Source: Ligilactobacillus equi DSM 15833 = JCM 10991 (GTDB lineage Bacteria > Bacillota > Bacilli > Lactobacillales > Lactobacillaceae). From it: a stretch of DNA of 64,000 bases. The stretch lies in contig NZ_BAMI01000002.1 of assembly GCF_000615765.1 (NCBI RefSeq), positions 1 to 64,000 of the forward strand. Direction: 5' to 3'. This document shows, piece after piece, positions 28,110 to 39,220 of the stretch (the first letter of the stretch is position 1; each line of letters starts with the position of its first letter). The position numbers and the translations under genes were made by a program. The notes below the pieces were generated by a model. The model searched no databases. It had not been told where the DNA came from and saw nothing but the letters and a program-made list of their open reading frames with translations.

Positions 28110-29438
28110 TTATTTGTTGCTATCTAAATCAGCCGGACGATTGCCCCGAATAAATCCAACATATTCTTGTTTCATGGTCATACCTTCTAATTGGCGCATT
28201 GATTCAAGGGTTACCCCAATCACAATTAAAAGACTTGTCCCACCTAAACCGATAGATTCGTCTAAACCAAAGTAAGCAGAGGCAATTAATGGAATCAATG
28301 AAACTAACCCCAAGAAAAGTGCCCCCACGGTTGACAACCGCATTAATAAGCGGGAAACGTAACGTTGTGTTTCCAATCCAGGCCATACAGATGGAATGTA
28401 TGAGCCTTGCTTTTGTAAGTTTTCTGCCATTTTTTCAGGGTTTACTTGAACAAAAGCATAGAAGAAAGTAAACAAGACAATCAATACTGTGTATAAGGTC
28501 ATACCTGCTCCTGTGGTGGTGGAGAAGATATTCGTCATCACCTTATACCAAGTATCGGTTGAATGATTTTCTGCAAAAGCCACCAAAATCGTTTGTGGTA
28601 ATGCAATGAATGAACTGGCAAAGATAACCGGAATAACCCCCGCTACGTTGACACGTAATGGTAAATAAGAGTTATCAGTGGCCCCTGCCATACGTCGCGT
28701 GTAACGAATTGGCACCCTGTAAGTAGCTTGTTGGACATAAGTCACAAAAGTAACGATAATTAAAATCGCCACCACTAATAACACTACAAACAAAATTGGT
28801 TGCCATAAATCAGCTTTTTCAACTCCGCTAAACTGATCTAAATAAACCTGTTGAATTCCAGTTGGGACGCGGGCAATGATACCGGCCATGATAATCATAG
28901 AAATCCCGTTACCAAACCCACGATCAGTAATCATATCCCCCAACCAAGTGGTGAACATGGTTCCACCTGTCAGGATAATTCCGATAGTAACATATGTTTT
29001 TACACCAGGATCAGTCACCAGGTTCAAACTCGAAAGATAGTTGAACCCAGCCGTAATCCCAATTGATTGTATAAACGCAAGCACAATCGTCAAGTATCTT
29101 GTCACTTGATTTAGCTTCCGTCGACCTACTTCCCCCTGTTTACTCCATTCAACAAAGCGAGGAACTATATCCATTTGTAATAATTGCACAATAATTTGCG
29201 CAGTAATGTATGGGGAAACCCCCATAGCCAAGATGGAATAGTTCGTCAAGCCGCCCCCACTAAAAGTGTTCAAGATACTAATTAACCCTGAAGATGCAAC
29301 GCTGGACAGAGCCTTTGCGTTGATCCCAGGGACAGTGATATATGTGCCTAAGCGAAATACAATCAAGACGCCTAAGGTAAATAAGATCTTTTTACGAATC
29401 TCTTTTACAGCTAAAGCGTTCTTCATTGTCTTAAGCAT
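28110..29438 (-). CDS. secY: Preprotein translocase subunit SecY
   Basis: 442 residues, ten membrane segments; the channel of the Sec export system. LFTLGVLIVFRLGTYITVPGIN, the plug region and GFGNGISMIIMAGI are typical. Its ATG overlaps the rplO stop (TAATG), pointing to coupled translation. Confidence 0.96.
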   Translation of the reverse strand: MLKTMKNALAVKEIRKKILFTLGVLIVFRLGTYITVPGINAKALSSVASSGLISILNTFSGGGLTNYSILAMGVSPYITAQIIVQLLQMDIVPRFVEWSKQGEVGRRKLNQVTRYLTIVLAFIQSIGITAGFNYLSSLNLVTDPGVKTYVTIGIILTGGTMFTTWLGDMITDRGFGNGISMIIMAGIIARVPTGIQQVYLDQFSGVEKADLWQPILFVVLLVVAILIIVTFVTYVQQATYRVPIRYTRRMAGATDNSYLPLRVNVAGVIPVIFASSFIALPQTILVAFAENHSTDTWYKVMTNIFSTTTGAGMTLYTVLIVLFTFFYAFVQVNPEKMAENLQKQGSYIPSVWPGLETQRYVSRLLMRLSTVGALFLGLVSLIPLIASAYFGLDESIGLGGTSLLIVIGVTLESMRQLEGMTMKQEYVGFIRGNRPADLDSNK

Positions 29439-29872
29439 TAGATCACCTCAGCTTGACCGCCTTTAGCTTCGATAGCAGCTTTAGCAGATGCACTAAACTT
29501 GTTAGCCTTAACAACTAACTTCTTGCTTAATTCACCATTGCCTAAAACTTTGATACCATCTTTTTGGTCCTTAACGATACCAGCTTCAAATAACAATTCT
29601 GGTGTTACTTCTGCACCGTCTTCGAACTTGTTTAAAGTTTCTAAGTTAACAATTGCGTAGTCCTTACGGTTAATGTTCTTGAAACCACGTTTAGGCATAC
29701 GACGGAACAATGGCATTTGTCCCCCTTCAAAACCTACACGTACTTTAGAACGAGCTTTTTGACCTTTTTGACCACGACCTGCTGTCTTACCGTTACCGGA
29801 TGAAGTACCACGACCAACACGGTTGCGTACTTGACGTGAGCCTTCTGCAGGTTGTAATTCATGTAATTTCAT
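29438..29872 (-). CDS. rplO: 50S ribosomal protein L15
   Basis: 144 residues from ATG 29872 ([13 protein letters not shown]) with [28 protein letters not shown] four codons earlier overlaps the GGAGG site and is less likely the start. Confidence 0.96.
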   Translation of the reverse strand: MKLHELQPAEGSRQVRNRVGRGTSSGNGKTAGRGQKGQKARSKVRVGFEGGQMPLFRRMPKRGFKNINRKDYAIVNLETLNKFEDGAEVTPELLFEAGIVKDQKDGIKVLGNGELSKKLVVKANKFSASAKAAIEAKGGQAEVI

Positions 29873-29907
29873 TAGGGTTGGCACCTCCTTATTAACTAAA
29901 TGCTTGA

Positions 29908-30090
29908 CTATTTAGCCAATTCAACGTCCACTAAGTGATTGATTTTGCGAATTGCACCGCGCATAGCTGCATTGTCAGGAACAACAACAGAGCTGTTAAT
30001 ACGGCCAAGGCCTAAACCTTTAACAATTTCGCGTTGGTTTTGAGGACGTCCAATGACAGAACGAACTAAAGTAACTTTTAAGTTAGCCAT
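29908..30090 (-). CDS. rpmD: 50S ribosomal protein L30
   Basis: 60 residues, [20 protein letters not shown] then [18 protein letters not shown]. Usual spc-operon place between rpsE and rplO. Confidence 0.96.
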   Translation of the reverse strand: MANLKVTLVRSVIGRPQNQREIVKGLGLGRINSSVVVPDNAAMRGAIRKINHLVDVELAK

Positions 30091-30103
30091 GTATTTGTCC
30101 TCC

Positions 30104-30604
30104 TTAATCTGCTAAGTGTTGAACAGAAACGCCACGTAAAGCAGCAACTTCTTCAACACTCTTCATGTTTACTAAACCATCAATTGTAGCACGAACAACG
30201 TTGATTGGTGTGTTAGAACCTAATGATTTACTTGTAACATCACTAACACCGGCAAGTTCCATAACGGCACGAACCGCACCACCAGCAGCAACCCCAGAAC
30301 CGGCGATGGCTGGCTTCAACATAATACGACTACCACTGTATTGACCGACAACTTCGTGAGGAAGTGTAGTTCCAACCATAGGAACTTCGATTAAATTCTT
30401 ACGAGCAGCTTCAACAGCCTTACGGATAGCTTCTGGAACTTCTTGAGCTTTACCAGTACCGAAACCTACGTGGCCATTGTGGTCACCGACGATAACTAAA
30501 GCAGCAAAGCGAAGACGACGTCCACCTTTAACAACTTTAGTAACACGGTTAATCGCAACAACGCGATCTTCTAATTCTAATTGAGCTGGATCAATAAAAG
30601 TCAT
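30104..30604 (-). CDS. rpsE: 30S ribosomal protein S5
   Basis: 166 residues with [22 protein letters not shown], the [18 protein letters not shown]-binding region and [18 protein letters not shown], part of the decoding-fidelity area. Confidence 0.97.
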   Translation of the reverse strand: MTFIDPAQLELEDRVVAINRVTKVVKGGRRLRFAALVIVGDHNGHVGFGTGKAQEVPEAIRKAVEAARKNLIEVPMVGTTLPHEVVGQYSGSRIMLKPAIAGSGVAAGGAVRAVMELAGVSDVTSKSLGSNTPINVVRATIDGLVNMKSVEEVAALRGVSVQHLAD

Positions 30605-30625
30605 TATCGTTATTTCCTCCTTTTC

Positions 30626-30991
30626 CTAAAAGTTTAAGCCATTTTCGCGTGCAGCTTCAGCTAAAGCTTTCACACGACCATGGTATAGGTATCCGCCACG
30701 GTCAAATACAACATCTGTGATACCTTTTTCAGCAGCACGTTTAGCAACAACACTACCTACTGAAGCAGCTTGTTCAGTCTTAGTATTACCACTAACTTCG
30801 CTGTCTAAAGTAGAGGCACTAACTAGCGTCACACCCGCTACGTCATCAATAACTTGAGCGTAGATGTTTTTGTTTGAACGGTAAACATTTAAGCGTGGGC
30901 ACTCAGAAGTACCAGAGATTTTACCACGAACACGTGCGTGACGACGTTGACGTGTCTTGTTTTTGTCTGGTTTTGAAATCACTATTTTCAC
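30626..30991 (-). CDS. rplR: 50S ribosomal protein L18
   Basis: 121 residues, a 5S rRNA-binding protein; [21 protein letters not shown] and [24 protein letters not shown] are the family motifs. Confidence 0.96.
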   Translation of the reverse strand: MKIVISKPDKNKTRQRRHARVRGKISGTSECPRLNVYRSNKNIYAQVIDDVAGVTLVSASTLDSEVSGNTKTEQAASVGSVVAKRAAEKGITDVVFDRGGYLYHGRVKALAEAARENGLNF

Positions 30992-31024
30992 CTCTTAGAT
31001 TTGATTAACAGTTAAAACTGTTTA

Positions 31025-31561
31025 TTACTTACCAGTCTTACCTTCCTTACGACGTACATATTCACCAACGTAGCGAATACCTTTACCCTTGTAAGGTTCT
31101 GGTGCACGAGTAGCACGAATGCGGGCTGCCACATCACCAACTACTTCTTTGTTAATCCCAGATACGATTACGGAAGTTGCAGATGGAGCTTCAAAAGTAA
31201 CTCCTTCTTCCTTTTCGAATTCAACTGGGTGAGAGTAACCAACATTAAGAACTAATGTTGTACCCTTCATTTGAGCACGGTAACCAACCCCACGCAATTC
31301 AAGTTCCTTCTTGAAACCTTCAGAAACACCTTCAACCATGTTGGCGAAGTTTGCACGAGTAGTTCCGTGTAAAGCTTTTGTCTTGCTATCATCTGATGAA
31401 CGTGTGAATGTTACCACGTTACCTTCGATGTTGATAGCAATTTCTTTTGCAAATTCACGAGTTAATTCACCCTTAGGACCTTTAACAGTCACCACGTTGC
31501 CGTCTTGCTTAACTTCAACGTTTGCTGGTAAATCAACTTCTTTAAAACCGATACGACTCAC
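31025..31561 (-). CDS. rplF: 50S ribosomal protein L6
   Basis: 178 residues with two similar alpha-beta domains; [21 protein letters not shown] at the start and the end motif [25 protein letters not shown]. Confidence 0.97.
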   Translation of the reverse strand: MSRIGFKEVDLPANVEVKQDGNVVTVKGPKGELTREFAKEIAINIEGNVVTFTRSSDDSKTKALHGTTRANFANMVEGVSEGFKKELELRGVGYRAQMKGTTLVLNVGYSHPVEFEKEEGVTFEAPSATSVIVSGINKEVVGDVAARIRATRAPEPYKGKGIRYVGEYVRRKEGKTGK

Positions 31562-31592
31562 TAGTAGGCACCTCCTTACTTGTCTTTATTTA

Positions 31593-31991
31593 TTACCAAA
31601 CGTAAGCGATAACTTCGCCACCGATTTTCTTGGCGCGAGCTTCTTTGTCTGTGATAACACCTTCAGATGTTGATAAGATAGCGATACCTAAGCCGTTTAA
31701 AACCTTAGGAACAGCATCTGCTTTAACGTATTTACGTAAACCAGGCTTTGAGATACGACGAAGACCTGTGATTACACGTTCTTTATCTGTACTGTATTTC
31801 AAGAATACACGGATAACGCCTTGTTTGTCATCTTCGATGTATTCCACATCGCGAACGAAACCTTCACGTTTGAGGATTTCGGCGATGTCACGCTTGATTT
31901 TTGAAGCAGGAATTTCAACAGATTCGTGCTTAACCATGTTAGCATTCCGAATACGAGTTAAAAAGTCTGCGATTGGATCAGTCATGACCAT
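31593..31991 (-). CDS. rpsH: 30S ribosomal protein S8
   Basis: 132 residues ([18 protein letters not shown]), ending with [27 protein letters not shown]8 binds 16S rRNA helix 21. GGAGG lies ten bases before ATG 31991; a second ATG two codons on is possible. Confidence 0.97.
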   Translation of the reverse strand: MVMTDPIADFLTRIRNANMVKHESVEIPASKIKRDIAEILKREGFVRDVEYIEDDKQGVIRVFLKYSTDKERVITGLRRISKPGLRKYVKADAVPKVLNGLGIAILSTSEGVITDKEARAKKIGGEVIAYVW

Positions 31992-32026
31992 GTTTTGTTT
32001 GCCTCCTTTATCTTGTTGTTACTGGT

Positions 32027-32211
32027 TTACCAGCTAGCCTTCTTCATACCAGGGATTTGACCTTGTGTGCAAGATCGCGCAGGCAAACACGGCATAACTT
32101 GAATTTACGATATACAGAGTGTGGACGGCCGCAACGTTCGCAACGAGTGTATTCTTGAGTTGAGAACTTAGCCGGACGCTTGTTTTTAGCGATCATTGAT
32201 TTTTTAGCCAA
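32027..32211 (-). CDS. rpsN: 30S ribosomal protein S14, zinc type (frame broken by one base)
   Basis: Starts with TTG at 32211, nine bases after [26 protein letters not shown], then [29 protein letters not shown]. The four zinc Cys (CxxC...CxxC) are intact. After AHK the frame is lost because one C is missing on the plus strand at about 32061 (AAGGTC for AAGGGTC); with it the chain ends [11 protein letters not shown]. Repaired length is 61 residues, exactly the family's. S14 is essential, so a sequence error is the likely cause. Confidence 0.92.
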
Positions 32212-32225
32212 TGTTTTAAGCCTCC

Positions 32226-32768
32226 TTATTTAGCGAATGGCATACCAAGTTGAGTTAATAATTCGCGAGATTCTTCGTCAGTGTTAGCTGTTGTAACGAT
32301 AACGATGTCCAAACCACGAACCTTGTTAACGTCATCAAAGTCGATTTCTGGGAAGATTAATTGTTCACGTACACCTAATGTGTAGTTCCCACGACCATCA
32401 AAAGCACGCTTACTTACACCGTGGAAGTCACGGACACGTGGCAATGAAACAGAAACTAACTTGTCTAAGAAGTCGTACATACGTTGGCCACGTAAAGTAA
32501 CTTTGGCACCAATTGCCATACCTTCACGTAAACGGAAACCAGCGATAGATTTCTTAGCACGTGTGATAACTGGCTTTTGACCAGAAATCAAAGTTAATTC
32601 TGCAACTGCTTCGTCTAAGTTTTTAGCATTGCTTACAGCATCACCAACACCCATGTTAAGCACGATCTTTTCAACCTTAGGTGCTTGCATGATTGATGAG
32701 TAGTTGAATTTTTCCATCATTGATGGAACGATTTCGTTAGTGTATTTTTCCTTTAAACGGTTAACCAT
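32226..32768 (-). CDS. rplE: 50S ribosomal protein L5
   Basis: 180 residues; [21 protein letters not shown], the [16 protein letters not shown] strand and [22 protein letters not shown]. Binds 5S rRNA and helps form an intersubunit bridge. Confidence 0.97.
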   Translation of the reverse strand: MVNRLKEKYTNEIVPSMMEKFNYSSIMQAPKVEKIVLNMGVGDAVSNAKNLDEAVAELTLISGQKPVITRAKKSIAGFRLREGMAIGAKVTLRGQRMYDFLDKLVSVSLPRVRDFHGVSKRAFDGRGNYTLGVREQLIFPEIDFDDVNKVRGLDIVIVTTANTDEESRELLTQLGMPFAK

Positions 32769-32797
32769 GAAGAAAGTATCCTCCTTTCTGCTCGATA

Positions 32798-33103
32798 TTA
32801 AAGAGTTTCACCAGTCTTTTTAGAAACTCGAACTTTCTTACCATCTTCTACCTTGAAGCCAACACGTGTTGCTTCGTTGTTAGAAGGATCGATGAGCATA
32901 ACGTTAGAAACGTGGATTGGTGCTTCAACTTCAACAATCCCACCATTTGGGTTTGCGTTAGTTGGCTTTTGGTGTTTCTTAACGATGTTAACGCCCTTAA
33001 CAATCACGCGGTCCTTAGCAGGGAAAACCTTTTCGATAACGCCTTCCTTACCCTTATCTTTACCGGCAATTACTTTAACTTTGTCATTTTTCTTGACGAA
33101 CAT
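32798..33103 (-). CDS. rplX: 50S ribosomal protein L24
   Basis: 101 residues with a KOW motif ([19 protein letters not shown]) and [11 protein letters not shown]; an early assembly protein of the large subunit. Confidence 0.96.
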   Translation of the reverse strand: MFVKKNDKVKVIAGKDKGKEGVIEKVFPAKDRVIVKGVNIVKKHQKPTNANPNGGIVEVEAPIHVSNVMLIDPSNNEATRVGFKVEDGKKVRVSKKTGETL

Positions 33104-33139
33104 TTTTCTTGTGCACCTCCTTGTTAGATAGATGGAATA

Positions 33140-33508
33140 TTATAACACTTCAGGTGCCAAGGAAACGATCTTCATGAAGTTTCCGTCACGTAATTCACGT
33201 GCAACTGGCCCGAAGATACGAGTACCCTTAGGTGATTTGTCTTCACCAATGATAACTGCCGCATTTTCATCAAACTTGATGTATGAGCCATCTGCACGGT
33301 GTGCACCAGTCTTAGTACGAACAACAACGGCCTTAACGACGTCACCTTTTTTGACAACGCCACCTGGTGTTGCTTGTTTAACAGTAGCAACGATGATGTC
33401 ACCGATATTAGCTGTCTTGACACGGGAACCACCCAAAATCTTAATAACTAAGATTTCGCGGGCACCAGAGTTATCAGCGACTTTCAAACGACTTTCTTGT
33501 TGGATCAC
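33140..33508 (-). CDS. rplN: 50S ribosomal protein L14
   Basis: 122 residues, [41 protein letters not shown] and [13 protein letters not shown]. Highly conserved. Confidence 0.97.
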   Translation of the reverse strand: MIQQESRLKVADNSGAREILVIKILGGSRVKTANIGDIIVATVKQATPGGVVKKGDVVKAVVVRTKTGAHRADGSYIKFDENAAVIIGEDKSPKGTRIFGPVARELRDGNFMKIVSLAPEVL

Positions 33509-33580
33509 TTTGTGTGTCCTCCTTTCGTTATTAGATTAGAATACGAATCAACTGCGATATATCTTATTTATCAAAGAAAA

Positions 33581-33853
<273 letters not shown>

Positions 33854-33873
33854 TTAGCCTCCTTTTCGTATTC

Positions 33874-34080
33874 TTATTTGTTTAATTCTGCTTGGCGCAA
33901 CGCTGTTTTGATGCGTGCGATATTCTTACGTACTTTGTTTAAGCGTGCGGTATTTTCTAATTGACCGGTAGCTAATTGGAAGCGTAAGTTGAATAATTCT
34001 TCTTTGTATTGCTTTTCTTTTTCAAGCATTTCAGCAGTGGTTAATTCATTAATTTCTTTAGCCTTCATTTGATTCGCCAC
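33874..34080 (-). CDS. rpmC: 50S ribosomal protein L29
   Basis: 68 residues, two helices; [19 protein letters not shown] and ARIKTALRQ. It overlaps the end of rplP by 23 bases. It lies near the exit tunnel, where signal recognition particle and trigger factor dock. Confidence 0.95.
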   Translation of the reverse strand: MANQMKAKEINELTTAEMLEKEKQYKEELFNLRFQLATGQLENTARLNKVRKNIARIKTALRQAELNK

Positions 34081-34492
34081 CTACTTCCTCACGTATTACA
34101 AACTTAGTCTTAACTGGGAGCTTGTGAGAAGCAAGACGTAAAGCTTCACGTGCGACTTCTTCGGATACACCGTCGATTTCGAACATAACTTTACCACGCT
34201 TAACTGGAGCTACCCAACCTTCAGGAGCACCTTTACCGGAACCCATCCGAACACCAATAGCCTTAGCAGTGTAAGACTTGTGAGGGAAAATCTTAATCCA
34301 AACTTTCCCACCACGCTTCATGTAACGAGTCATAGCAATACGGGCTGCTTCGATTTGACGGTTTGTAATCCAGTGTGAATCTAACGCTTGGATACCGTAT
34401 TTACCGAAAGTGACTTCCTTGCCACCCTTAGCTTCACCACGCATCTTACCGCGGAATTCACGACGGTGCTTTGTACGTTTTGGTACTAACAT
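34058..34492 (-). CDS. rplP: 50S ribosomal protein L16
   Basis: 144 residues; [19 protein letters not shown], then [12 protein letters not shown]-like [27 protein letters not shown]. Near the A-site tRNA elbow. Confidence 0.97.
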   Translation of the reverse strand: MLVPKRTKHRREFRGKMRGEAKGGKEVTFGKYGIQALDSHWITNRQIEAARIAMTRYMKRGGKVWIKIFPHKSYTAKAIGVRMGSGKGAPEGWVAPVKRGKVMFEIDGVSEEVAREALRLASHKLPVKTKFVIREEVGGESNEG

Positions 34493-34510
34493 AGGTACAT
34501 TTCCCTCCTT

Positions 34511-35155
34511 TTACTTTTCTTTCTTTGTAGGTAAAACTTCACCACGGTAAATCCAGACTTTAACACCTAACTTACCGTATGTGGTTGCAGCTTCAACCCA
34601 TGCGTAATCGATATCTGCGCGTAATGTGTGCAATGGCACAGTACCTTCTGAGAAACGTTCAACACGTGACATATCTGCCCCATTCAAACGACCAGCAACT
34701 TGTACCTTGATACCTTTTGCACCGGCACGCATTGTCCGTTGGATAGCTTGCTTCATGGCACGACGGAAAGCGATACGATTTTCCAATTGTTGAGCAATGC
34801 TTTCACCAACTAATTTTGCTTCTAAATCAGGTTTCTTGATTTCCACAATGTTAATGTGAACTCGCTTACCTGTTAAGTTATTTAATTCTTTACGAAGTTT
34901 TTCTACTTCAGAACCGCCTTTACCGATAACCATACCAGGTTTTGCAGTATGGATAGAAATGTTAACACGCTTTGCAGCACGTTCAATTTCTACGGTAGAG
35001 ACAGAAGCGTCGGCTAATTTTGTTTCAATGTAACTACGAATGCTTAAGTCTTCGTGTAAGTTACCGGCAAATTCTTGGTTGTTTGCAAACCATTTTGAAT
35101 CCCAGTCACGAATAACTCCGACACGTAATCCAGTTGGATTTACTTTTTGACCCAC
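34511..35155 (-). CDS. rpsC: 30S ribosomal protein S3
   Basis: 214 residues; [25 protein letters not shown] domain [18 protein letters not shown] and the C-terminal [20 protein letters not shown]. Part of the mRNA entry channel and its helicase activity. Confidence 0.97.
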   Translation of the reverse strand: MGQKVNPTGLRVGVIRDWDSKWFANNQEFAGNLHEDLSIRSYIETKLADASVSTVEIERAAKRVNISIHTAKPGMVIGKGGSEVEKLRKELNNLTGKRVHINIVEIKKPDLEAKLVGESIAQQLENRIAFRRAMKQAIQRTMRAGAKGIKVQVAGRLNGADMSRVERFSEGTVPLHTLRADIDYAWVEAATTYGKLGVKVWIYRGEVLPTKKEK

Positions 35156-35168
35156 GCGTTATCCCTCC

Positions 35169-35516
35169 TTATTTTACAGATACGACTACAGTGATGTGAC
35201 TTGTACGCTTGTTAATTGGGGAAGCAGAACCCTTTGCACGAGGACGGAAACGTTTCATAGTTGGTCCTTCGTTAACAAAAGCTTCGCTAACGTATAAGTC
35301 TTCAACATCTAAGTCAAAATTGTTTTCTGCGTTAGCAACGGCAGACTTTAATACTTTTTCGATGAGACGAGCACCTGAACGTGGTGTAAACTTCAAAATG
35401 CCCATTGCATCGGCAACTTTCTTACCACGAATAAGATCGATCACAAGACGTGCTTTACGTGCAGGGATTCGAACTGTCTTAGCAGTTGCCTTTGCTGATG
35501 TAACTTGTTCAGCCAT
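35169..35516 (-). CDS. rplV: 50S ribosomal protein L22
   Basis: 115 residues with [19 protein letters not shown] and the exit-tunnel loop region [23 protein letters not shown], a known site of macrolide resistance changes. Confidence 0.97.
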   Translation of the reverse strand: MAEQVTSAKATAKTVRIPARKARLVIDLIRGKKVADAMGILKFTPRSGARLIEKVLKSAVANAENNFDLDVEDLYVSEAFVNEGPTMKRFRPRAKGSASPINKRTSHITVVVSVK

Positions 35517-35534
35517 TTAAATATCCTCCCTATC

Positions 35535-35819
35535 TTATTTTCTTACGCCTGTCTTCTTATCGTCAGCTGCGTGACCGTGGAAAGTACGAGTTGGTGCGAA
35601 TTCACCTAACTTGTGACCTACCATGTCTTCTTGAATGTAAACTGGGACATGCTTGCGACCATCGTAAACAGCAATTGTGTAGCCAATAAAGCTAGGGAAA
35701 ATTGTGGAACGACGTGACCATGTTTTGATTACAGACTTCTTTTCTTGATCAGCTTGTGCTTCGACCTTTTTCATCAAGTGTGCGTCGACAAAAGGTCCTT
35801 TTTTCAAACTACGACTCAA
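35535..35819 (-). CDS. rpsS: 30S ribosomal protein S19
   Basis: 94 residues; [49 protein letters not shown] and [12 protein letters not shown]. Confidence 0.97.
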   Translation of the reverse strand: MSRSLKKGPFVDAHLMKKVEAQADQEKKSVIKTWSRRSTIFPSFIGYTIAVYDGRKHVPVYIQEDMVGHKLGEFAPTRTFHGHAADDKKTGVRK

Positions 35820-35870
35820 GTGTGTATCCTCCTTCCAGATAACAGGTTAATCGCCTAAGCGACTAAGCGA

Positions 35871-36704
35871 TTATTTTTTCTTCCGTCTACGGATGATGAA
35901 TTTGTTTGATTTTGCCTTCTTAGAGCGAGTCTTAAGACCAGTAGTCTTCTTACCCCATGGTGACATTGGAGATGGACGACCAACAGGTGCCTTACCTTCC
36001 CCACCACCGTGTGGGTGATCGTTAGGGTTCATTACAGAACCACGTGATTGAGGACGCTTGCCCATCCAACGTGAACGACCGGCTTTACCAATGTTAATTA
36101 ATCCGTGTTGTTCGTTACCAACAGCACCGATTGTTGCACGACATGTAACTAAAATCATGCGAGTTTCACCAGAAGCCAAACGTACGATTGCGTACTTGCC
36201 TTCCTTACCAAGTAATTGAGCTGAAGTACCAGCTGAACGAACTAATTGTCCACCCTTACCTGGCTTTAATTCGATGTTGTGGATAACTGTACCATCAGGA
36301 ATATCAGCTAAGGCCATTGCGTTACCAACTTTGATGTCGGCACCTTTACCTGATTGGATTTGTTGACCTACTTCAAGGCCTTTTGGTGCAAGGATGTATG
36401 ACTTAACACCATCAGCGTAAACAACTAAAGCGATGTTAGCTGAACGGTTTGGATCATATTCGATTGCTTTAACAGTTGCAGGAACGTCATCTTTAATACG
36501 CTTGAAGTCAATCAAACGGTATTGACGCTTGTGTCCACCACCACGGTGGCGAACAGTCTTGCGACCGTAAGAGTTACGACCGGCAGTCTTACTTTGTGAT
36601 TCAAGTAAGGACTTTTCTGGCTTTGTCTTAGTGATTTCAGCGAAATCAGAACCAGTCATGTTCCGCCGACCGTTTGTGGTTGGTTTGAATTTCTTGATTC
36701 CCAC
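35871..36704 (-). CDS. rplB: 50S ribosomal protein L2
   Basis: 277 residues, one of the largest ribosomal proteins, needed for subunit joining and peptidyl transfer. [20 protein letters not shown]-type start, [16 protein letters not shown] and [21 protein letters not shown] with the conserved His. Confidence 0.97.
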   Translation of the reverse strand: MGIKKFKPTTNGRRNMTGSDFAEITKTKPEKSLLESQSKTAGRNSYGRKTVRHRGGGHKRQYRLIDFKRIKDDVPATVKAIEYDPNRSANIALVVYADGVKSYILAPKGLEVGQQIQSGKGADIKVGNAMALADIPDGTVIHNIELKPGKGGQLVRSAGTSAQLLGKEGKYAIVRLASGETRMILVTCRATIGAVGNEQHGLINIGKAGRSRWMGKRPQSRGSVMNPNDHPHGGGEGKAPVGRPSPMSPWGKKTTGLKTRSKKAKSNKFIIRRRKKK

Positions 36705-36731
36705 GGTTTTGCCTCCTATTAGAGTTATTTA

Positions 36732-37016
36732 TTAGTCTTCAAATAATTTGATTTCTTTTGAATCGGCAGTCAAAGTAACAATAGCCTTACGACGCTTCTT
36801 AGTGTAGCCTGAGTAACGACCCATTGTCTTCTTCTTACCTTTAACATTCATGATGTTAACTTTAGCAACTTGTACGCCGAAGATTTCTTCAACAGCGGCA
36901 CGAACTTGTGTCTTAGTTGCGTTGACGTTAACGTCGAATGTGTAACGCTTGTTGTCCAATTCTGCCATTGATTGTTCAGTAATAACTGGACGTAAAATTA
37001 CATCGCGTGCTTCCAT
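36732..37016 (-). CDS. rplW: 50S ribosomal protein L23
   Basis: 94 residues; [20 protein letters not shown] and [24 protein letters not shown]. Docking site for trigger factor and SRP. It overlaps the rplD stop. Confidence 0.96.
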   Translation of the reverse strand: MEARDVILRPVITEQSMAELDNKRYTFDVNVNATKTQVRAAVEEIFGVQVAKVNIMNVKGKKKTMGRYSGYTKKRRKAIVTLTADSKEIKLFED

Positions 37017-37639
37017 TATGCAAGAACCTCCTCTACTTGAGAAAGAGCTCCTTGAGTGATGACCATCTTGTCGTTGTTCACAACATCTAAGACGTTCAAG
37101 CCCTTAGCAGGAATAACTGTAACGTTTGCTAAGTTACGAGCAGCTAATGCAGCTGTCTTGTTGTCATCTTCAAGAACTACTAAAACTTTTTCGTTTACAT
37201 TTAAGTTGTTCAATACTTCAGCAAATGCCTTTGTCTTAGGTGCGTCGAAGCTTAATGCATCAACAACAACTAATTTTTCGTCAACAACCTTTTGAGAAAG
37301 GACAGACTTGATAGCCAAGCGACGAACCTTACGAGGCAATTTGTAGGCGTATGAACGTGGTGTAGGACCGAATACGGTACCCCCACCTACCCATTGTGGT
37401 GAACGGATTGAACCTTGGCGAGCACGACCAGTACCCTTTTGACGCCATGGCTTCTTACCACCACCGCGAACTGCGGAACGGTTCTTAACAGCGTGTGTAC
37501 CTTGACGTAATGAAGCACGTTGCATAAGCACTGCGTCAAAAACTACGTTGTTGTTTGGTTCGATACCAAAAACTGCGTCGTTTAAAGTAACGTCACCGTT
37601 TTGTGTACCATCTTGTTTAAATAATGCAACTGTAGGCAT
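37016..37639 (-). CDS. rplD: 50S ribosomal protein L4
   Basis: 207 residues; the tunnel loop [25 protein letters not shown] is clear. In some bacteria L4 represses its own S10 operon. Confidence 0.97.
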   Translation of the reverse strand: MPTVALFKQDGTQNGDVTLNDAVFGIEPNNNVVFDAVLMQRASLRQGTHAVKNRSAVRGGGKKPWRQKGTGRARQGSIRSPQWVGGGTVFGPTPRSYAYKLPRKVRRLAIKSVLSQKVVDEKLVVVDALSFDAPKTKAFAEVLNNLNVNEKVLVVLEDDNKTAALAARNLANVTVIPAKGLNVLDVVNNDKMVITQGALSQVEEVLA

Positions 37640-37664
37640 GTTTGTTTTTCCTCCCTTCCTCTAA

Positions 37665-38288
37665 TTATTTAACTGCGCTTTTGATAACAACTAAGGACTT
37701 GTTTGCACCAGGTACATTACCCTTAATCATTAATACGCCATTTTCAACATCTGATTTAACGACTTCCAAGTTTTGGATAGTAACACGGTTGTTACCCATG
37801 CGACCAGGTAATAATTTACCCTTCATAACACGGTTAATAATAACACCCATTGAACCAGGACGACGGTGGTAACGAGAACCGTGAGCCATAGGACCGCGGT
37901 GTTGGCCGTTACGCTTAATTGAACCTTGGAAACCATGACCCTTGGATGTACCAGTTACGTCCACGATTTCGCCTGCTTCGAATAAGTCTGCCTTAACTTC
38001 GTCACCGACGTTGTATTCTCCAAGCTCAACATCGCGGATTTCACGAACGAAGCGCTTAGGAGTAGTATTTGCTTTTGCTGCATGACCTTTAGCAGGTTTG
38101 TTTGTTAAAACTTCACGCAAGTCATCGAAACCTAATTGAATAGCTTCGTAACCGTCATTTTCCATGGTCTTAACTTGTAAAACAACGTTAGTACCAACTT
38201 CAACAACTGTTACAGGAACTAATTCACCATTTTCAGTAAAGACTTGTGTCATACCTACTTTTTTACCTAAGATTCCTTTAGTGGTCAT
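37665..38288 (-). CDS. rplC: 50S ribosomal protein L3
   Basis: 207 residues; [59 protein letters not shown]. Close to the peptidyl transferase centre. Confidence 0.97.
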   Translation of the reverse strand: MTTKGILGKKVGMTQVFTENGELVPVTVVEVGTNVVLQVKTMENDGYEAIQLGFDDLREVLTNKPAKGHAAKANTTPKRFVREIRDVELGEYNVGDEVKADLFEAGEIVDVTGTSKGHGFQGSIKRNGQHRGPMAHGSRYHRRPGSMGVIINRVMKGKLLPGRMGNNRVTIQNLEVVKSDVENGVLMIKGNVPGANKSLVVIKSAVK

Positions 38289-38346
38289 GAGTACACCTCC
38301 AATAATAATGAATTTATTTTTTAATTTAGTAAGTTTTAATTATGAA

Positions 38347-38655
38347 TTATAACTTGATTTCAATATCAACACCAGATGGTAAGTCTAACTTCATAAGTGA
38401 GTCAACTGTCTTTGGTGTTGGGTTAACGATGTCGATTAAACGCTTGTGTGTGCGCATTTCGAATTGTTCACGAGAATCCTTGTATTTGTGTGGTGAACGG
38501 ATAACCGTGTATAATGTGCGTTCCGTTGGCAATGGAATAGGACCTGAAATTTGGGCACCTGTTCTCTTTGCTGTTTCAACAATTTTGTCAGCGGATTGAT
38601 CTAAAATGCGGTGTTCGTAAGCCTTTAAACGAATACGAATTTTTTGTTTTGCCAA
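38347..38655 (-). CDS. rpsJ: 30S ribosomal protein S10
   Basis: 102 residues, with [29 protein letters not shown] and [22 protein letters not shown]. Starts with TTG at 38655 after GGAGGG. First gene of the S10 operon; S10 also binds NusB in antitermination. Confidence 0.97.
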   Translation of the reverse strand: MAKQKIRIRLKAYEHRILDQSADKIVETAKRTGAQISGPIPLPTERTLYTVIRSPHKYKDSREQFEMRTHKRLIDIVNPTPKTVDSLMKLDLPSGVDIEIKL

Positions 38656-38810
38656 TTGTATTCCCTCCTTCGTCTATTTTAAAAATAAGACTAGCTCCGT
38701 AGAAATTACCGTCGCACTCGTGGCAAAGCGGCCGGGTGTGTCGCAACCTTCTACATCTTAGCTTATTTAAAATTAAACAACTAAATCCTTGTACTTGCCC
38801 TTACACAAGT
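38656..38810 (-). other. S10 operon 5' leader
   Basis: About 150 transcribed bases before rpsJ. Near the 5' end GTACTTG and CAAGTAC form a hairpin; further on the minus strand holds CGACACACCCGGCCGC and CCACGAGTGCGACG, a GC-rich element that looks structured and resembles leaders I recall before rpsJ in other lactobacilli. A regulatory role is inference. Confidence 0.5.
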
Positions 38811-38817
38811 ACTTTTT

Positions 38818-38846
38818 ATAGTATTACATCTAAAAAGGAATTGCAA
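38818..38846 (-). promoter_or_regulatory. S10 operon promoter
   Basis: TTGCAA (38841-38846) and TACTAT (38818-38823), 17 bases apart on the minus strand. Confidence 0.7.
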
Positions 38847-38925
38847 GGATTTTTTTCAATTTCTTTTAAATATTTCTTTGATTGCTTAGTACAAAGAACT
38901 TCCAGCGAAACGCTACAATCTTTAC

Positions 38926-39105
38926 CTATAGAAAGTAAGCATAATATAAGATCCCCCCACTAATCAACATACTTCCAAATCCTAGTACAAATAAGATTAA
39001 CTTTGTCGCCCAAGAATCTCTCGCTTTAATTGTAAAACCATTCCACACCATCAGAAGACCAATCACAAATAACAACATAATGATTAAAGTTTTTGACAGG
39101 CGCAC
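38926..39105 (-). CDS. Small membrane protein, two membrane segments
   Basis: I do not recognise the family. The likely start is GTG at 39105, eight bases after GAGG, giving 59 residues: a first membrane segment (TLIIMLLFVIGLLMVWNG), a short charged loop (KARDSWATK) and a second (LILFVLGFGSMLISGGILYY). It lies alone between the S10 promoter and the apf terminator, on the same strand as both. Confidence 0.6.
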   Translation of the reverse strand: MRLSKTLIIMLLFVIGLLMVWNGFTIKARDSWATKLILFVLGFGSMLISGGILYYAYFL

Positions 39106-39151
39106 ATATATCACCTCACATTAATTATCAGTAATTATCATTATAACGGAT

Positions 39152-39188
39152 AGCAAAAAAAATGTCCCTACATAAATAGGAACATTTT
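39152..39188 (-). terminator. Terminator after the Apf-like gene
   Basis: On the minus strand AAAATGTTCCTA and TAGGGACATTTT pair with one G-T, followed by a run of eight T. Confidence 0.85.
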
Positions 39189-39220
39189 TGATAATTCGCT
39201 GTTTTTTTACATACTAAATC